DNA from: Candidatus Puniceispirillum sp.
Lineage (GTDB): Bacteria > Pseudomonadota > Alphaproteobacteria > Puniceispirillales > Puniceispirillaceae
Length of the DNA: 64,000 bases
Assembly: GCA_028383305.1 (NCBI GenBank)
Contig: JAOEVD010000004.1
Span: 1 to 64,000, forward strand
Direction of reading: 5' to 3'
A program made the translations under genes and the position numbers. A model generated the notes under the pieces. It searched no databases and had not been told where the DNA came from. It saw only the letters and a list, made by a program, of their open reading frames with translations. Of this stretch, positions 44,431 to 54,107 are shown piece by piece. Each line of letters begins with the position of its first letter. Within the stretch, counting starts at the first letter, position 1.

Positions 44431-46251
44431 TTATTCCACGGTTACTGATTTTGCCAGATTGCGTGGCTGGTCAACATCGGTGCCTTTTTCAACCGCGGTT
44501 AGATAGGCCAAAATCTGCGCTGGAATGGCAAGCAGGATGGGCGCAAGAAGCGGATCAACATCAGGAACGGTGATCACCGCATTGGCATAATCAACCTCGG
44601 CGGCGGCTCTTGCTTCGGATAAAAGGATGATCTTGCCACCACGGGCGCTGGCCTCACGAAGATTGCTGCTGGCCTTTGCCATCACCGCATCAGCCGCCAG
44701 CAAAGCAACAACCGGCAAATCTTCTTCGATCAGCGCAATCGGCCCATGCTTCATTTCACCCGAGGCAAAGCCTTCAGCATGGATATAGCTTAGCTCTTTC
44801 AGCTTTAACGCGCCTTCCATTGCCAGCGGGTAAAGCGCCCCGCGCCCAAGATACAGCGCCGATTTGGCTTGCGATAGCTGATGCGCGACTGGCCGGATGG
44901 CATCAAAAAGGCCAAGGGCTTTGCCAACCAAACCGGGCAAGGCTTGGATTTCAGCATGAATGGCCTCGGCGCGTGCCTCATCAATTTGCCCCTTGGCGCG
45001 TGCCAACGCCACGGCAAAACACAGCAAAACCGTCAATTGCGCGGTAAAGGCCTTGGTACTGGCAACGCCAATTTCCGGCCCTGCCCGCGTTGGCAAAACA
45101 GCATCTGCCTCACGCGCAATCGTACTGCTTGGCACATTGACCAGCCCGATGGTTTGCAGGCCGCACGCTGCTGCATGGCGCATAGCCATAAGCGTATCCA
45201 GACTTTCACCTGATTGCGAAATGGCAATCGCCGTATTATAGGGCGCTGTTGCTGGCTGGCGATAATGAAACTCGGATGCCACTTCACAAGCCACCGGCAC
45301 CCGCGCCAGCGATTCAATCCAATAGCGGGCAATCTGCGTTGCATAATGGCTGGTGCCGGCTGCCACCATGACAATCCCGTCAATTGACCGAAGCGCCTCA
45401 TCGCTCATCTGTGCGGTTAAACGGCCATATTCATTTGTCATCGCCGCCAGCGAATGGGCAATGGCATCCGGCTGTTCGTGAATTTCTTTTTCCATATAAT
45501 GGCGATAGCCGCCCTTATCGACCAGACCCGGGCTTGCCGCCACAATTACTGCTTCACGATTTACCGGCGTGCCATCGGCCTGATAAACCGAAACACCATC
45601 GGCGCGAACCAGCGCGTAATCATGATCTTTTAGATAAACCACTTTGCGCGTTAAATGCGACAAAGCAATCGCGTCTGACCCGATATAACACGCATCATCA
45701 CCAATGCCCAAAGCCAGCGGCGAGGCATTACGCGCCACGATCAATAAATCAGGGTGATCAATCGCCATCACCGCAAAAGCATAGGCACCATCAATTTCAT
45801 CAAGCACCTGACGCGTTGCCATTGCCAGACTCAGACCAGCATCAAACGCTTCGACAAACAGATGCGCCAAAACTTCAGAATCGGTATCGCTGGCAAATTG
45901 GTGGCCGGCGGCTTCAAGCCGTGCGCGGATGGTACGGTGGTTTTCGATAATGCCATTATGCACAATCGCAACCCTGCCCGATGCCACATGTGGATGCGCA
46001 TTTTCGGTTGAAACACCCCCATGCGTCGCCCAGCGCGTATGACCAATGCCAATATCACCAAGCAACGGCGTTTCTTTGAGTGCTAAATCAAGATTTACAA
46101 GCTTGCCAACTGCGCGTTGAAGCGCAATCGCACTATCATGGATCGTAACAATGCCCGAACTGTCATAACCGCGATATTCAAGACGTTTTAACGCATCAAG
46201 AAGCACATCACTGCATTGCTTATGTCCAACCGCACCAACAATTCCGCACAT
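44431..46251 (-). CDS. glmS: Glutamine-fructose-6-phosphate aminotransferase
   Basis: First step of UDP-GlcNAc synthesis. 606 residues: an N-terminal Ntn-hydrolase glutaminase with Cys2 (MCGIVGAVG) followed by YRGYDSSGI, then two SIS sugar isomerase domains (AAGTSHYATQIARYW) and the conserved end PRNLAKSVTVE. Transcribed divergently from glmU, with a 270-bp gap that probably holds both promoters. Confidence 0.97.
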   Translation of the reverse strand: MCGIVGAVGHKQCSDVLLDALKRLEYRGYDSSGIVTIHDSAIALQRAVGKLVNLDLALKETPLLGDIGIGHTRWATHGGVSTENAHPHVASGRVAIVHNGIIENHRTIRARLEAAGHQFASDTDSEVLAHLFVEAFDAGLSLAMATRQVLDEIDGAYAFAVMAIDHPDLLIVARNASPLALGIGDDACYIGSDAIALSHLTRKVVYLKDHDYALVRADGVSVYQADGTPVNREAVIVAASPGLVDKGGYRHYMEKEIHEQPDAIAHSLAAMTNEYGRLTAQMSDEALRSIDGIVMVAAGTSHYATQIARYWIESLARVPVACEVASEFHYRQPATAPYNTAIAISQSGESLDTLMAMRHAAACGLQTIGLVNVPSSTIAREADAVLPTRAGPEIGVASTKAFTAQLTVLLCFAVALARAKGQIDEARAEAIHAEIQALPGLVGKALGLFDAIRPVAHQLSQAKSALYLGRGALYPLAMEGALKLKELSYIHAEGFASGEMKHGPIALIEEDLPVVALLAADAVMAKASSNLREASARGGKIILLSEARAAAEVDYANAVITVPDVDPLLAPILLAIPAQILAYLTAVEKGTDVDQPRNLAKSVTVE

Positions 46252-46521
46252 CAGATAGCCTCTTTCATCATCTTTACGCCGGTTTTCATAGCCTGACAGC
46301 GATCTAACGAATGCCCAGACGATCCTAAACGTCTAGGCTCGATCGCAAATTCCATTGGCCTTCAGTATTAGCTTGTTTATCGCATTGTGATAGATATATT
46401 TTTATTTGAAAGAAAGGCCGGAATGGGGCTTTTTGGTGATTTTTTCCAAATTGACCCAAAAAGCGAAACCACATCACGCAAATGTTTGGCATTAAGCGGT
46501 ATTTCTGATTATAAATTTTAT

Positions 46522-47850
46522 ATGGAAATAGCTGCCATCATTCTTGCTGCCGGAAAAGGCACGCGCCTTAACTCTGCTTTGCCAAAGCCGCTTCATCAAA
46601 TTGGTGGCAGGCCAATGCTGGCATGGTCGCTAGACGCTGCCAAGGCAGCGGCGGCAAGCCATATTGTAACGGTTCTACCAAAAGATTCAGACGCGATCAT
46701 TGACTGGCTTGGCGGTCAAAAAAGCTGTATCCAAGACCCACCAAAAGGCACCGGCCATGCGGTATTGGCGGCCCGCGACAGCCTAGCCGGTTTTGATGGC
46801 ATTGCCCTGATTATGTTTGCCGACACGCCATTGATAACGGCGCAAACCCTATCAAGCCTTGCTGCGGCAATTGCCGATGGTGCCGATATCGCCGTTTTGG
46901 GATTTGAAGCGGCTGATCCCACCGGCTATGGCCGGTTGATCACCAGTGATGATCACAAGCTGGAAAAAATTGTCGAACATAATGATGCTAGTGACAGCGA
47001 ACGCGCTCTAACATTAGTCAATGGCGGCGTTATGGCAGTGCGCTGCCCATTACTGTTTGACCTTCTGGAAAAGGTTGGGTCAGACAATGCCAAGGGCGAA
47101 ATCTACCTTACCGATATTGTCTATCATGCCAATGCACAGGCATTAAACATAACTTACCGCACCACCGACGAAACTGAAATTGCCGGCGTCAATAGCCGCC
47201 AAGATCTGGCTCATATCGAGGCTATCCTGCAAAAGCGGCTTCGCCAAAGCGCGATGGAACAGGGCGTAACCCTGCAAGCCCCGGAAACGGTTTTTCTAAA
47301 TGCCGATATCCGTTTTGGCCGTGATGTAATTATCGAACCGCATGTTGTTATTGGTGCTGGCAACGTGATTGGCGAAGGCTGCATCATCAGATCATTCTCG
47401 CATATCGAAGGCGCAACGCTTGGCGCATGCTGCATTATCGGCCCCTATGCACGTCTTCGCCCGGGCACAAATGCCGATGAAGGCGTCAAAATCGGTAATT
47501 TTGTTGAAACCAAAAAAGCTGTCATCGGCGCTGGAAGCAAGGCCAATCACCTCACCTATATTGGTGACACAACAATTGGCGTTGGTGCCAATGTTGGAGC
47601 TGGCACCATTACCTGTAATTATGATGGTTTTGGCAAATTCAAAACCCTGATCGGTGATGGCGCGTCAATCGGATCAAATACCGCGCTTGTTGCCCCTGTG
47701 ACAATTGGCGCCGGCGCAATTATTGGCGCTGGCAGCACCATCACTGCCGATGTGCCACCGAATGCTATCGCAACAACGCGAAGCGCGGTTGATGTTCGCC
47801 ATGATGCTGCCACCCGCTATCGCAGCGTCCGCGAAAATGACACCAAATAG
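46522..47850 (+). CDS. glmU: Bifunctional GlmU (GlcN-1-P acetyltransferase/uridylyltransferase)
   Basis: 442 residues. The N-terminal pyrophosphorylase part opens with LAAGKGTRLNSALPKPLH, and the C-terminal part is a left-handed beta helix of hexapeptide repeats (IGAGNVIGEGCI onward) with the acetyl-CoA site. It makes UDP-GlcNAc from glucosamine-1-phosphate. ATG 46522 fits the family N-terminus but lacks a visible ribosome site; the frame is open 135 bases further upstream. hldE follows 39 bases later. Confidence 0.95.
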   Translation: MEIAAIILAAGKGTRLNSALPKPLHQIGGRPMLAWSLDAAKAAAASHIVTVLPKDSDAIIDWLGGQKSCIQDPPKGTGHAVLAARDSLAGFDGIALIMFADTPLITAQTLSSLAAAIADGADIAVLGFEAADPTGYGRLITSDDHKLEKIVEHNDASDSERALTLVNGGVMAVRCPLLFDLLEKVGSDNAKGEIYLTDIVYHANAQALNITYRTTDETEIAGVNSRQDLAHIEAILQKRLRQSAMEQGVTLQAPETVFLNADIRFGRDVIIEPHVVIGAGNVIGEGCIIRSFSHIEGATLGACCIIGPYARLRPGTNADEGVKIGNFVETKKAVIGAGSKANHLTYIGDTTIGVGANVGAGTITCNYDGFGKFKTLIGDGASIGSNTALVAPVTIGAGAIIGAGSTITADVPPNAIATTRSAVDVRHDAATRYRSVRENDTK

Positions 47851-47889
47851 ATAAATTCATCTGACGCCTGCTGAAAATGAGCCACCCGA

Positions 47890-49329
47890 ATGAATGTTAA
47901 CATCGCCACTGCCGCAAGATTGCTTTGCTCACTTCAAGCCAAAAAGGTGCTTGTTCTTGGCGATGTGATGCTTGACCGGTTTGTCGATGGTGCCGTGACC
48001 CGCATTTCGCCCGAAGCGCCCGTTCCGATTTTAGGCCAAAGCCGTGTTCGTCAGATGCCGGGCGGGGCTGCAAATGTGGCCTGTAATCTGGCACAGTTGG
48101 GGCTGCATGTGCATTTGATTGGCGTTTGCGGCGATGATGAAGCCGGCAAATCATTACATGACGAATTAGCAAAACTTCCCGCCATCCGCTTTGATCCGGT
48201 TATCATCACCGGCAGACCAACAAGCCTGAAAACGCGTTTTCGGGCTGGCAGCCAGCAAATTTTACGCGTTGATGATGAGATCACAAGCGATATTGACGCT
48301 GCCGCCATCGAGCAATTTACCAAACATGCCATGCCCGCGATTCAGGATGCCGATCTTGTGGTGCTGTCTGATTACGCCAAAGGTGCCCTGCCGCTATCGC
48401 TTCTTGAAACCATCATTGCCCATGCCAAGGCCAAAGGCAAAATGATCATCGCCGATCCAAAACGCGCCGATATCTCGGTCTATTCCGGTGTCGATCTGCT
48501 AACGCCAAATCTAGCAGAATTGCAAAACACCACTGCTCAGACATTGCGTTCAATTGAAGCGATTGGCGAAGCAGCAACCGCGCTTGCCAAAGACTTTGGC
48601 ATTGGCAGCATTCTAACCACCATGAGCGCACGCGGGATGATGCTTAGCAAGGCTGATGGCACCCAATTCCATGATCCAGCAAGCGCACGCGATATTTTCG
48701 ATGTGTCCGGTGCTGGCGATACTGTGGTGGCGATGATTGCCGGTGCATTGGTTGCTGGTGCTGATTTAGAAGACGCTGTCCGGCTAGCCAATCACGCTGC
48801 CGGTGTTGCCGTTGGCAAATCGGGAACCGCCATTGTTGCAGCAGGTGAAATTTTGGCGCATTTGGCGGGCACGCCGCCGCAAACCGATTGGCCAAGCGTT
48901 GCCATGCAATGCACCAATTGGCGCGATGCTGGTCAAAAAATCGCTTTTGCCAATGGTTGTTTTGATTTGCTGCATCCGGGGCATATCCATCTTTTAAGCG
49001 AAGCGGCACAAAATGCTGACAAGCTGGCCGTCGGCTTGAATGGAGATGCCTCTGTAAGACGTTTAAAGGGCGCTGGACGCCCACATCAATCAGCCGAGCT
49101 GCGAAGCGCCGTTCTGGCCGCACTGCCCTTTGTCGATGCCGTAGCGGTGTTTGACGAGGACACACCCTTTGATCTTATTGCAACCTTGCAGCCTGATATC
49201 ATCGTAAAAGGCGGCGATTATACCGCCGATCAGGTTGTTGGCGCGGATATTGTGGCGGCACGCGGTGGACAGGTGCTGATCATCTCGACCCTTGATGGCC
49301 ATGCGACAAGCAAGCTGATTACCGCCTAG
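47890..49329 (+). CDS. hldE: Bifunctional heptose-7-phosphate kinase/heptose-1-phosphate adenylyltransferase
   Basis: 479 residues in two domains. The N-terminal ribokinase-type kinase has GDVMLDRF, RISPEAPVPIL, GGAANVACNL and the GAGDT catalytic motif. The C-terminal nucleotidyltransferase has FANGCFDLLHPGH and ends VKGGDYTADQVVGAD. Together they give ADP-heptose for the LPS core, which fits the GT9 heptosyltransferase-like gene at 36-37 kb. Also called rfaE. Its gene order after glmU may reflect an envelope operon. Confidence 0.96.
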   Translation: MNVNIATAARLLCSLQAKKVLVLGDVMLDRFVDGAVTRISPEAPVPILGQSRVRQMPGGAANVACNLAQLGLHVHLIGVCGDDEAGKSLHDELAKLPAIRFDPVIITGRPTSLKTRFRAGSQQILRVDDEITSDIDAAAIEQFTKHAMPAIQDADLVVLSDYAKGALPLSLLETIIAHAKAKGKMIIADPKRADISVYSGVDLLTPNLAELQNTTAQTLRSIEAIGEAATALAKDFGIGSILTTMSARGMMLSKADGTQFHDPASARDIFDVSGAGDTVVAMIAGALVAGADLEDAVRLANHAAGVAVGKSGTAIVAAGEILAHLAGTPPQTDWPSVAMQCTNWRDAGQKIAFANGCFDLLHPGHIHLLSEAAQNADKLAVGLNGDASVRRLKGAGRPHQSAELRSAVLAALPFVDAVAVFDEDTPFDLIATLQPDIIVKGGDYTADQVVGADIVAARGGQVLIISTLDGHATSKLITA

Positions 49330-49333
49330 CCCA

Positions 49334-49375
49334 TAAAAAAACGGTGCGTTCCGCCATTGGCAAAACACACCGCTT
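49334..49375 (-). terminator. Rho-independent terminator of the SbmA-like gene
   Basis: On the minus strand a 9-bp stem with one mismatch (CGGTGTGTT with AACGCACCG) is followed by seven T. An inner GCC/GGC pair extends it. It lies between the convergent hldE and SbmA-like genes and could also act weakly on the plus strand. Confidence 0.82.
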
Positions 49376-49393
49376 TATCGTCAGATGTTATGG

Positions 49394-50401
49394 CTAGTCG
49401 ATTTTTTGACCTTCCCAATTCGGCACATCCTTGCCTTCAAGAACCGCCTCGAATGATCGCAGGCGCTTGTAGATTGAAATCAACTCGACAATTGTTGACC
49501 AGCTGCGCACCAGAAATTGCAAGGATGACTCAACCCGTCCAAATGCCCGCACAATCTGCTGCATCACGCCAAGGGTGATCGCGCCAGCCACAATTGTTGG
49601 CGCCAAGGCAACATAAGGAACAAGAACACCAGCCTGCAAATAGGAAATCTTGGCAACATCAAAATAAAGATAATGGAAAAATAGGCGGTAATAGTTTTTC
49701 CGCACATTCCCAAAAAACTCATTCACCGTTGGCGGGGTAATCCGGTCGGTATCATCTTCACCATAAACCAATTGTTTGCGATAGGCCGCCTCGACCACCT
49801 GATTGTTAAATTCCAGCCCTGGCAATTTATAACCAACCACCGCAAGAACAACCGTACCGAAAAGCGCAAAAACAATCGCCACATAAACCAGTGAATGGTC
49901 GACCGCGCCGAAAAACGGCAGTTCGGTCACATTTTTAGACAGGCTCCATAGGATCGGCAAAAAGGCAAAAAGCGTCATAACCGAGTCAAGAAACGCAACG
50001 CCAAGCCCTTCCATGATCGCGGCAAAACGTTTTGTATCTTCTTGAACCCGCTGTGATGCGCCTTCAATATGATGCAGCTTTTTCCAGTTTCGGGTGTAAT
50101 AATCATTCATCGCCGTACGCCAGCGAAACACCCAATGTTTTGAGAAAAAGCTTAGCAGCGTTGCGATAACAACATAAATGCCAGCAATCTTGAAAAAGCT
50201 AAGCAAAGCTCCGAAAAACTCGGCTTGGGTTACCGCATTTGGTGTTGTTAGCGCCTTTTGAACCATATCATAGAACTGGCCAAACCATTCATTGATCATC
50301 ACATCGACTTGCACCTGATAATAGGTACCGCCAACAATAACCACCATACCAAGCCAAGCCCAAAGCGCCCATTGCCGTGACCTAAAAAAAGACGAAAACA
50401 T
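49394..50401 (-). CDS. SbmA/BacA-like peptide transporter, membrane domain only
   Basis: 335 residues with about six transmembrane helices, no ATP-binding cassette. The region FRWRTAMNDYYTRNWKKLHHIEGASQRVQEDTKRF and the later VEAAYRKQLVYGED are typical of SbmA/BacA proteins, which import peptides or modify lipid A long-chain fatty acids. Mature full length is usually about 400; this one is short at the N-terminus. It follows rodA by 129 bases on the same strand, with its own terminator. Confidence 0.87.
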   Translation of the reverse strand: MFSSFFRSRQWALWAWLGMVVIVGGTYYQVQVDVMINEWFGQFYDMVQKALTTPNAVTQAEFFGALLSFFKIAGIYVVIATLLSFFSKHWVFRWRTAMNDYYTRNWKKLHHIEGASQRVQEDTKRFAAIMEGLGVAFLDSVMTLFAFLPILWSLSKNVTELPFFGAVDHSLVYVAIVFALFGTVVLAVVGYKLPGLEFNNQVVEAAYRKQLVYGEDDTDRITPPTVNEFFGNVRKNYYRLFFHYLYFDVAKISYLQAGVLVPYVALAPTIVAGAITLGVMQQIVRAFGRVESSLQFLVRSWSTIVELISIYKRLRSFEAVLEGKDVPNWEGQKID

Positions 50402-50530
50402 TTCAATTCCTCACAATCTGAACAGATGACATGCCAACAACGATAAACGTGATGTAGGCCAGCCGAGATTATATTCAATACACCTAAATTAAGACAAATG
50501 CGCGGTTAATGACGATAATCAGCGATTTGT

Positions 50531-51619
50531 CTAGCTTTGCCGCCGGTCATGAACAATGGCACTGGCAACAATACCAAAGCCAATGAAAACGGTTAGCATT
50601 GACGTACCGCCATAGGAAATTAGCGGCAATGGCGCGCCAACAACGGGAAGCAAACCAGTCACCATCGCCACATTCACGAACATATAGAAAAACACCATCA
50701 TGCCGATGCCGATACAGGTAAGCTGAGCGAAACGGCTATTCACGCGAAAACTAATCCGCAGAATTGCGATGGTTATCAACAGATAAATCAGCAAGATGAA
50801 GATATTACCAGCAAAGCCAAATTCCTCGCCAATCATGGTGAAAACAAAGTCGGTTTGCTTTTCGGGAAGATAATTTAGCTGGCTTTGACTTCCCATCAGA
50901 AACCCTTTGCCAAAAAACCCACCCGACCCAAGGGCAATTTTCGATTGTGTGATCTGATAGCCCGCGCCCAAAACATCGGTTTCAGGGTTTAAAAAAGTCA
51001 TCACGCGCGCCTTTTGATAGGCTTTGAGCTGCAACCATAATAGCGGAACCGCCGCCAACACCGCCGCCAGCGAGCCAAATACATATTGCCATGGCAAACC
51101 GGCCGAAAACACCACAACAAGCCCGCCAAACAACAGCATCAACGCCGTTCCAAGATCGGGCTGTTTCACAATCATCGCAAATGGCACGGCGATAATGGCA
51201 AAGGCTGGAAGATACCACACAAAGCTGCGCATTCGGTCATGTGGCTGGCTGCTGAAATAGCGCGCCAATGCCAGAATAACCGCCAGCTTGGCTGGCTCGG
51301 ATGGTTGAAAATTCATCCCGCCAATGCTGATCCAGCGCGAAACACCCTGTCCTGTACCAATAACTATAACCGCCAGCAAAACCAATATTGCTGCGGCCAG
51401 AAATACATAGGACATGCGTTTGATAAAACTGAAATCAATAAAGGCAAGACAAACAACAAGCGCCATGCCGACAATCGCGCGAACCGCATGCCGACCAGCC
51501 CATGGTTGCCACGACCCTTGCGATGCGGAATAAAGTGCCAGCGAACCAACAAGCACCAAAATACCAGCCAATAACAACAAATGCCACGGAATGCGAAGCA
51601 GGATTTTGAAAACCGTCAT
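50531..51619 (-). CDS. rodA: Rod-shape-determining protein RodA
   Basis: SEDS-family peptidoglycan glycosyltransferase, 362 residues and about ten membrane helices. Signatures are VSRWISIGGMNFQPSEPAKL, IVKQPDLGTA and the end GTSMLTVFIGFGIV. It pairs with PBP2, encoded just upstream (gap of 2 bases), to make lateral wall. The order mreB-mreC-mreD-mrdA-rodA is the classical one. Confidence 0.97.
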   Translation of the reverse strand: MTVFKILLRIPWHLLLLAGILVLVGSLALYSASQGSWQPWAGRHAVRAIVGMALVVCLAFIDFSFIKRMSYVFLAAAILVLLAVIVIGTGQGVSRWISIGGMNFQPSEPAKLAVILALARYFSSQPHDRMRSFVWYLPAFAIIAVPFAMIVKQPDLGTALMLLFGGLVVVFSAGLPWQYVFGSLAAVLAAVPLLWLQLKAYQKARVMTFLNPETDVLGAGYQITQSKIALGSGGFFGKGFLMGSQSQLNYLPEKQTDFVFTMIGEEFGFAGNIFILLIYLLITIAILRISFRVNSRFAQLTCIGIGMMVFFYMFVNVAMVTGLLPVVGAPLPLISYGGTSMLTVFIGFGIVASAIVHDRRQS

Positions 51620-51621
51620 GC

Positions 51622-53571
51622 CTAGCCCTGTTTCAGCATCAATTGGGTAAGAATATCACGCGCAACTGGCGCGGCGGTTGATGATCCACTTCCGCCATGT
51701 TCAACCACCACCGAAATTGCATAGCGCGGCCGCTTTACCGGCGCAAAGGCAACAAAAAGCGCGTGGTCGCGTTCGGCCCATGGTCGGTCAATATTATTGA
51801 CAATCCCCTCTTCTCGTTGGGCTTTGGTGATGCGTTTGACCTGAACGGTTCCAGTTTTTCCAGCCATGCCGCCAAGCGATTTATCAAGATCATAATTGCG
51901 TGCAGTGCCAAGCCCACTATTCATCACTTCAAGCATACCTTCGCGAATAATTGCCAACGCATAAGGATCAACATCCAATGGCGCAAAATCAGACACTGGA
52001 TCCCCAATTGATTTGACTAGTCGCGGGGTGACTGCCTCTTTGCCATTGGCAATGCGTGCTGTCATGACTGCTAATTGCAGCGGTGTTGCCAGCACATACC
52101 CCTGACCAATCGATGAGACAACGGTTTCCCCCGGTGTCCACACCCTGCCCTGATTGGCCAATTTCCATTCATGGCTTGGAATAATGCCCTGTTTTTCCCC
52201 GGGAAGGCCGATCCCCGTTACATCACCAAGACCAAGCCGATGCGCCATATCCTTGATTTTTCGAATTCCGGTTTTCAAGGCGACTTTATAAATGAACACA
52301 TCGCAGGATTGTTCAAGCGCCGAGGTGATATTCATCATCCCATGCCCGCCCTTTCGCCAGCAATGAAAGGTTGCATTACCAAGCTCCATATCGCCAGAAC
52401 AATTAAATTGGGTGTTTTTCGAGATAACCCCTGCCTCAATAGCGGCCAGACCCACCACCATCTTAAAGGTTGATCCGGGGGCATATTGACCCGACGTCGC
52501 CCGGTTTAGCAAAGGGGTGCGCGGATGTGAATTTAGCCGTCGCCAATCACGAGTAAGCAAGGTTCCCGTAAAAAGGTTTGGATCAAACATTGGTGCCGAT
52601 ACAAGTGATATGACCTCGCCGCTATGGATATCCATAACCACAACCGCTCCCGACTCCGGTGGCACAAGCCGATCCTTTGCATCCCGCAAAACCAGATCAT
52701 CGCCGAGCGCGATATGCGCCCGCAACTCACTGTTTTTGGCCAAGGCACGCTGCACCTGCATTGTCCCAAGCTCAACCGGCGTAAGCTGGCCACGCCGTAA
52801 AATTTCAGCGGCCTGAAGCTGAACCTCAACATCAATCGAAAGCTGCAAATCCTTTCCCGACATGGCATCAACATCACGAAGCACACGGATAGGCTGACCC
52901 TTTGCATTCACCTCGATACGTTCACGTCCGGGCAGCCCGCGCAGATAATCTTCATGCGCAAATTCGACTCCTACCTTGCCAGTGCCAAGATAAGGGGTTT
53001 TCTCCAGTGACTGATTACGTTCAATTTCACGCGCCGTCACTGGCGAGACATAACCGGTAATATGACAAGCAAGCGACCCCTGCGGATAGATGCGCCGCAG
53101 CGATTTTCCAAAGCTGATCCCGCCAAATAGCGGGCTTCGCACCGCCAGCCGCGCCAATTCGCGCTGCGACAGATCATTACGAACGATAATGTCACGAAAG
53201 GATGGGCCTTTGCGCGCAGCAAGCAATACAGCCTTTATGTCTCTTTCGGTCAGCTCGACAATTTGTCCAAGCGCAGCAAGCGTCTGTTGCAGATCATCAA
53301 CATAAAGCGGGGTGATATAGAGCTCGAAAGATTCGGCATTACCGGCAAGAAGCCGCATTTTCCGGTCAAAAAGACGGCCCCTTGTTGGCGCCACAATCCG
53401 CACATCAAATTGGTTGCGGTCAGATAGGCGCTGATAACGATTATTCTGCGCCACCTGCAATTGGAAAAGCCGCGCCCCTAAAATGCTGGTGAGTAAGGCC
53501 GAGCCACCAGCAAGAAGCAGCCCGCGGCGGGTCATGGTACGCCGTAAATCTTTTGTCTTGGCGCGGAACAT
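51622..53571 (-). CDS. mrdA: Penicillin-binding protein 2
   Basis: Class B transpeptidase of rod-shape synthesis, 649 residues. Active site is Ser367 in STFK, with SCD (422-424) and KTG (572-574) as the other two motifs; an N-terminal membrane helix lies at about 15-35. Residues 262-306, between the pedestal and transpeptidase domains, form a hydrophilic stretch that looks longer than in related PBP2 proteins. Its start overlaps the mreD stop by one base. RodA is its polymerase partner. Confidence 0.96.
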   Translation of the reverse strand: MFRAKTKDLRRTMTRRGLLLAGGSALLTSILGARLFQLQVAQNNRYQRLSDRNQFDVRIVAPTRGRLFDRKMRLLAGNAESFELYITPLYVDDLQQTLAALGQIVELTERDIKAVLLAARKGPSFRDIIVRNDLSQRELARLAVRSPLFGGISFGKSLRRIYPQGSLACHITGYVSPVTAREIERNQSLEKTPYLGTGKVGVEFAHEDYLRGLPGRERIEVNAKGQPIRVLRDVDAMSGKDLQLSIDVEVQLQAAEILRRGQLTPVELGTMQVQRALAKNSELRAHIALGDDLVLRDAKDRLVPPESGAVVVMDIHSGEVISLVSAPMFDPNLFTGTLLTRDWRRLNSHPRTPLLNRATSGQYAPGSTFKMVVGLAAIEAGVISKNTQFNCSGDMELGNATFHCWRKGGHGMMNITSALEQSCDVFIYKVALKTGIRKIKDMAHRLGLGDVTGIGLPGEKQGIIPSHEWKLANQGRVWTPGETVVSSIGQGYVLATPLQLAVMTARIANGKEAVTPRLVKSIGDPVSDFAPLDVDPYALAIIREGMLEVMNSGLGTARNYDLDKSLGGMAGKTGTVQVKRITKAQREEGIVNNIDRPWAERDHALFVAFAPVKRPRYAISVVVEHGGSGSSTAAPVARDILTQLMLKQG

Positions 53572-54107
53572 CAGACCATTTTCACCTTTTGCAGCAAGCG
53601 GTGAAAGGCAAAAATCAGCACAAAACCAATCGGGAAAAGAATAAGCGTTGCCCCAACTTGAAACAGAATCGGGCTTAGCGATGGAATGGCAAAATTCACC
53701 GCCGAAAACAACAATAGCTGAAACAGCGATACCGCCGCACAGCTGACCGCAAAATCAACCCATAGCTGGCCAAAATCACTTTGCTGTAGCCGAACAAGCC
53801 GAAGCTGCATCACATAGGCAAGCAACATAAAGGACGTTGCCCGCCCACCCAAAAGATCGGACAACAGAAAATCGCCAATGATGCCCATCAAAAATATCGT
53901 GAAAATCGGCATATATTTGCCGTGATAAATGATCATGCCATAAATGAAGATTAACGATAGGTTAGGCGCTGATCCGTAGAAAATTGGCCATTGCGCCACC
54001 GCCAATTCCAGTAAAACAAGGGTCAAACCAAGCGCAGCAGCCAAAAGCTGAAGCGGCAAATCCGATTGAAAATCGGCCTTTTCGAAATAAGACCGCTGAT
54101 CCTTCAT
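53571..54107 (-). CDS. mreD: Rod-shape-determining protein MreD
   Basis: 178 residues, five to six hydrophobic helices, matching the small membrane MreD. Its order between mreC and mrdA supports the call. It overlaps the mreC stop by 4 bp. Charged stretches are few; ends near FAFHRLLQKVKM. Confidence 0.9.
   Translation of the reverse strand: MKDQRSYFEKADFQSDLPLQLLAAALGLTLVLLELAVAQWPIFYGSAPNLSLIFIYGMIIYHGKYMPIFTIFLMGIIGDFLLSDLLGGRATSFMLLAYVMQLRLVRLQQSDFGQLWVDFAVSCAAVSLFQLLLFSAVNFAIPSLSPILFQVGATLILFPIGFVLIFAFHRLLQKVKMV

Noticed and set aside
45384-45950. 188-residue frame opposite glmS
   Set aside because: Pro-, Arg- and His-rich shadow of a well-conserved gene; no ribosome site or domain.
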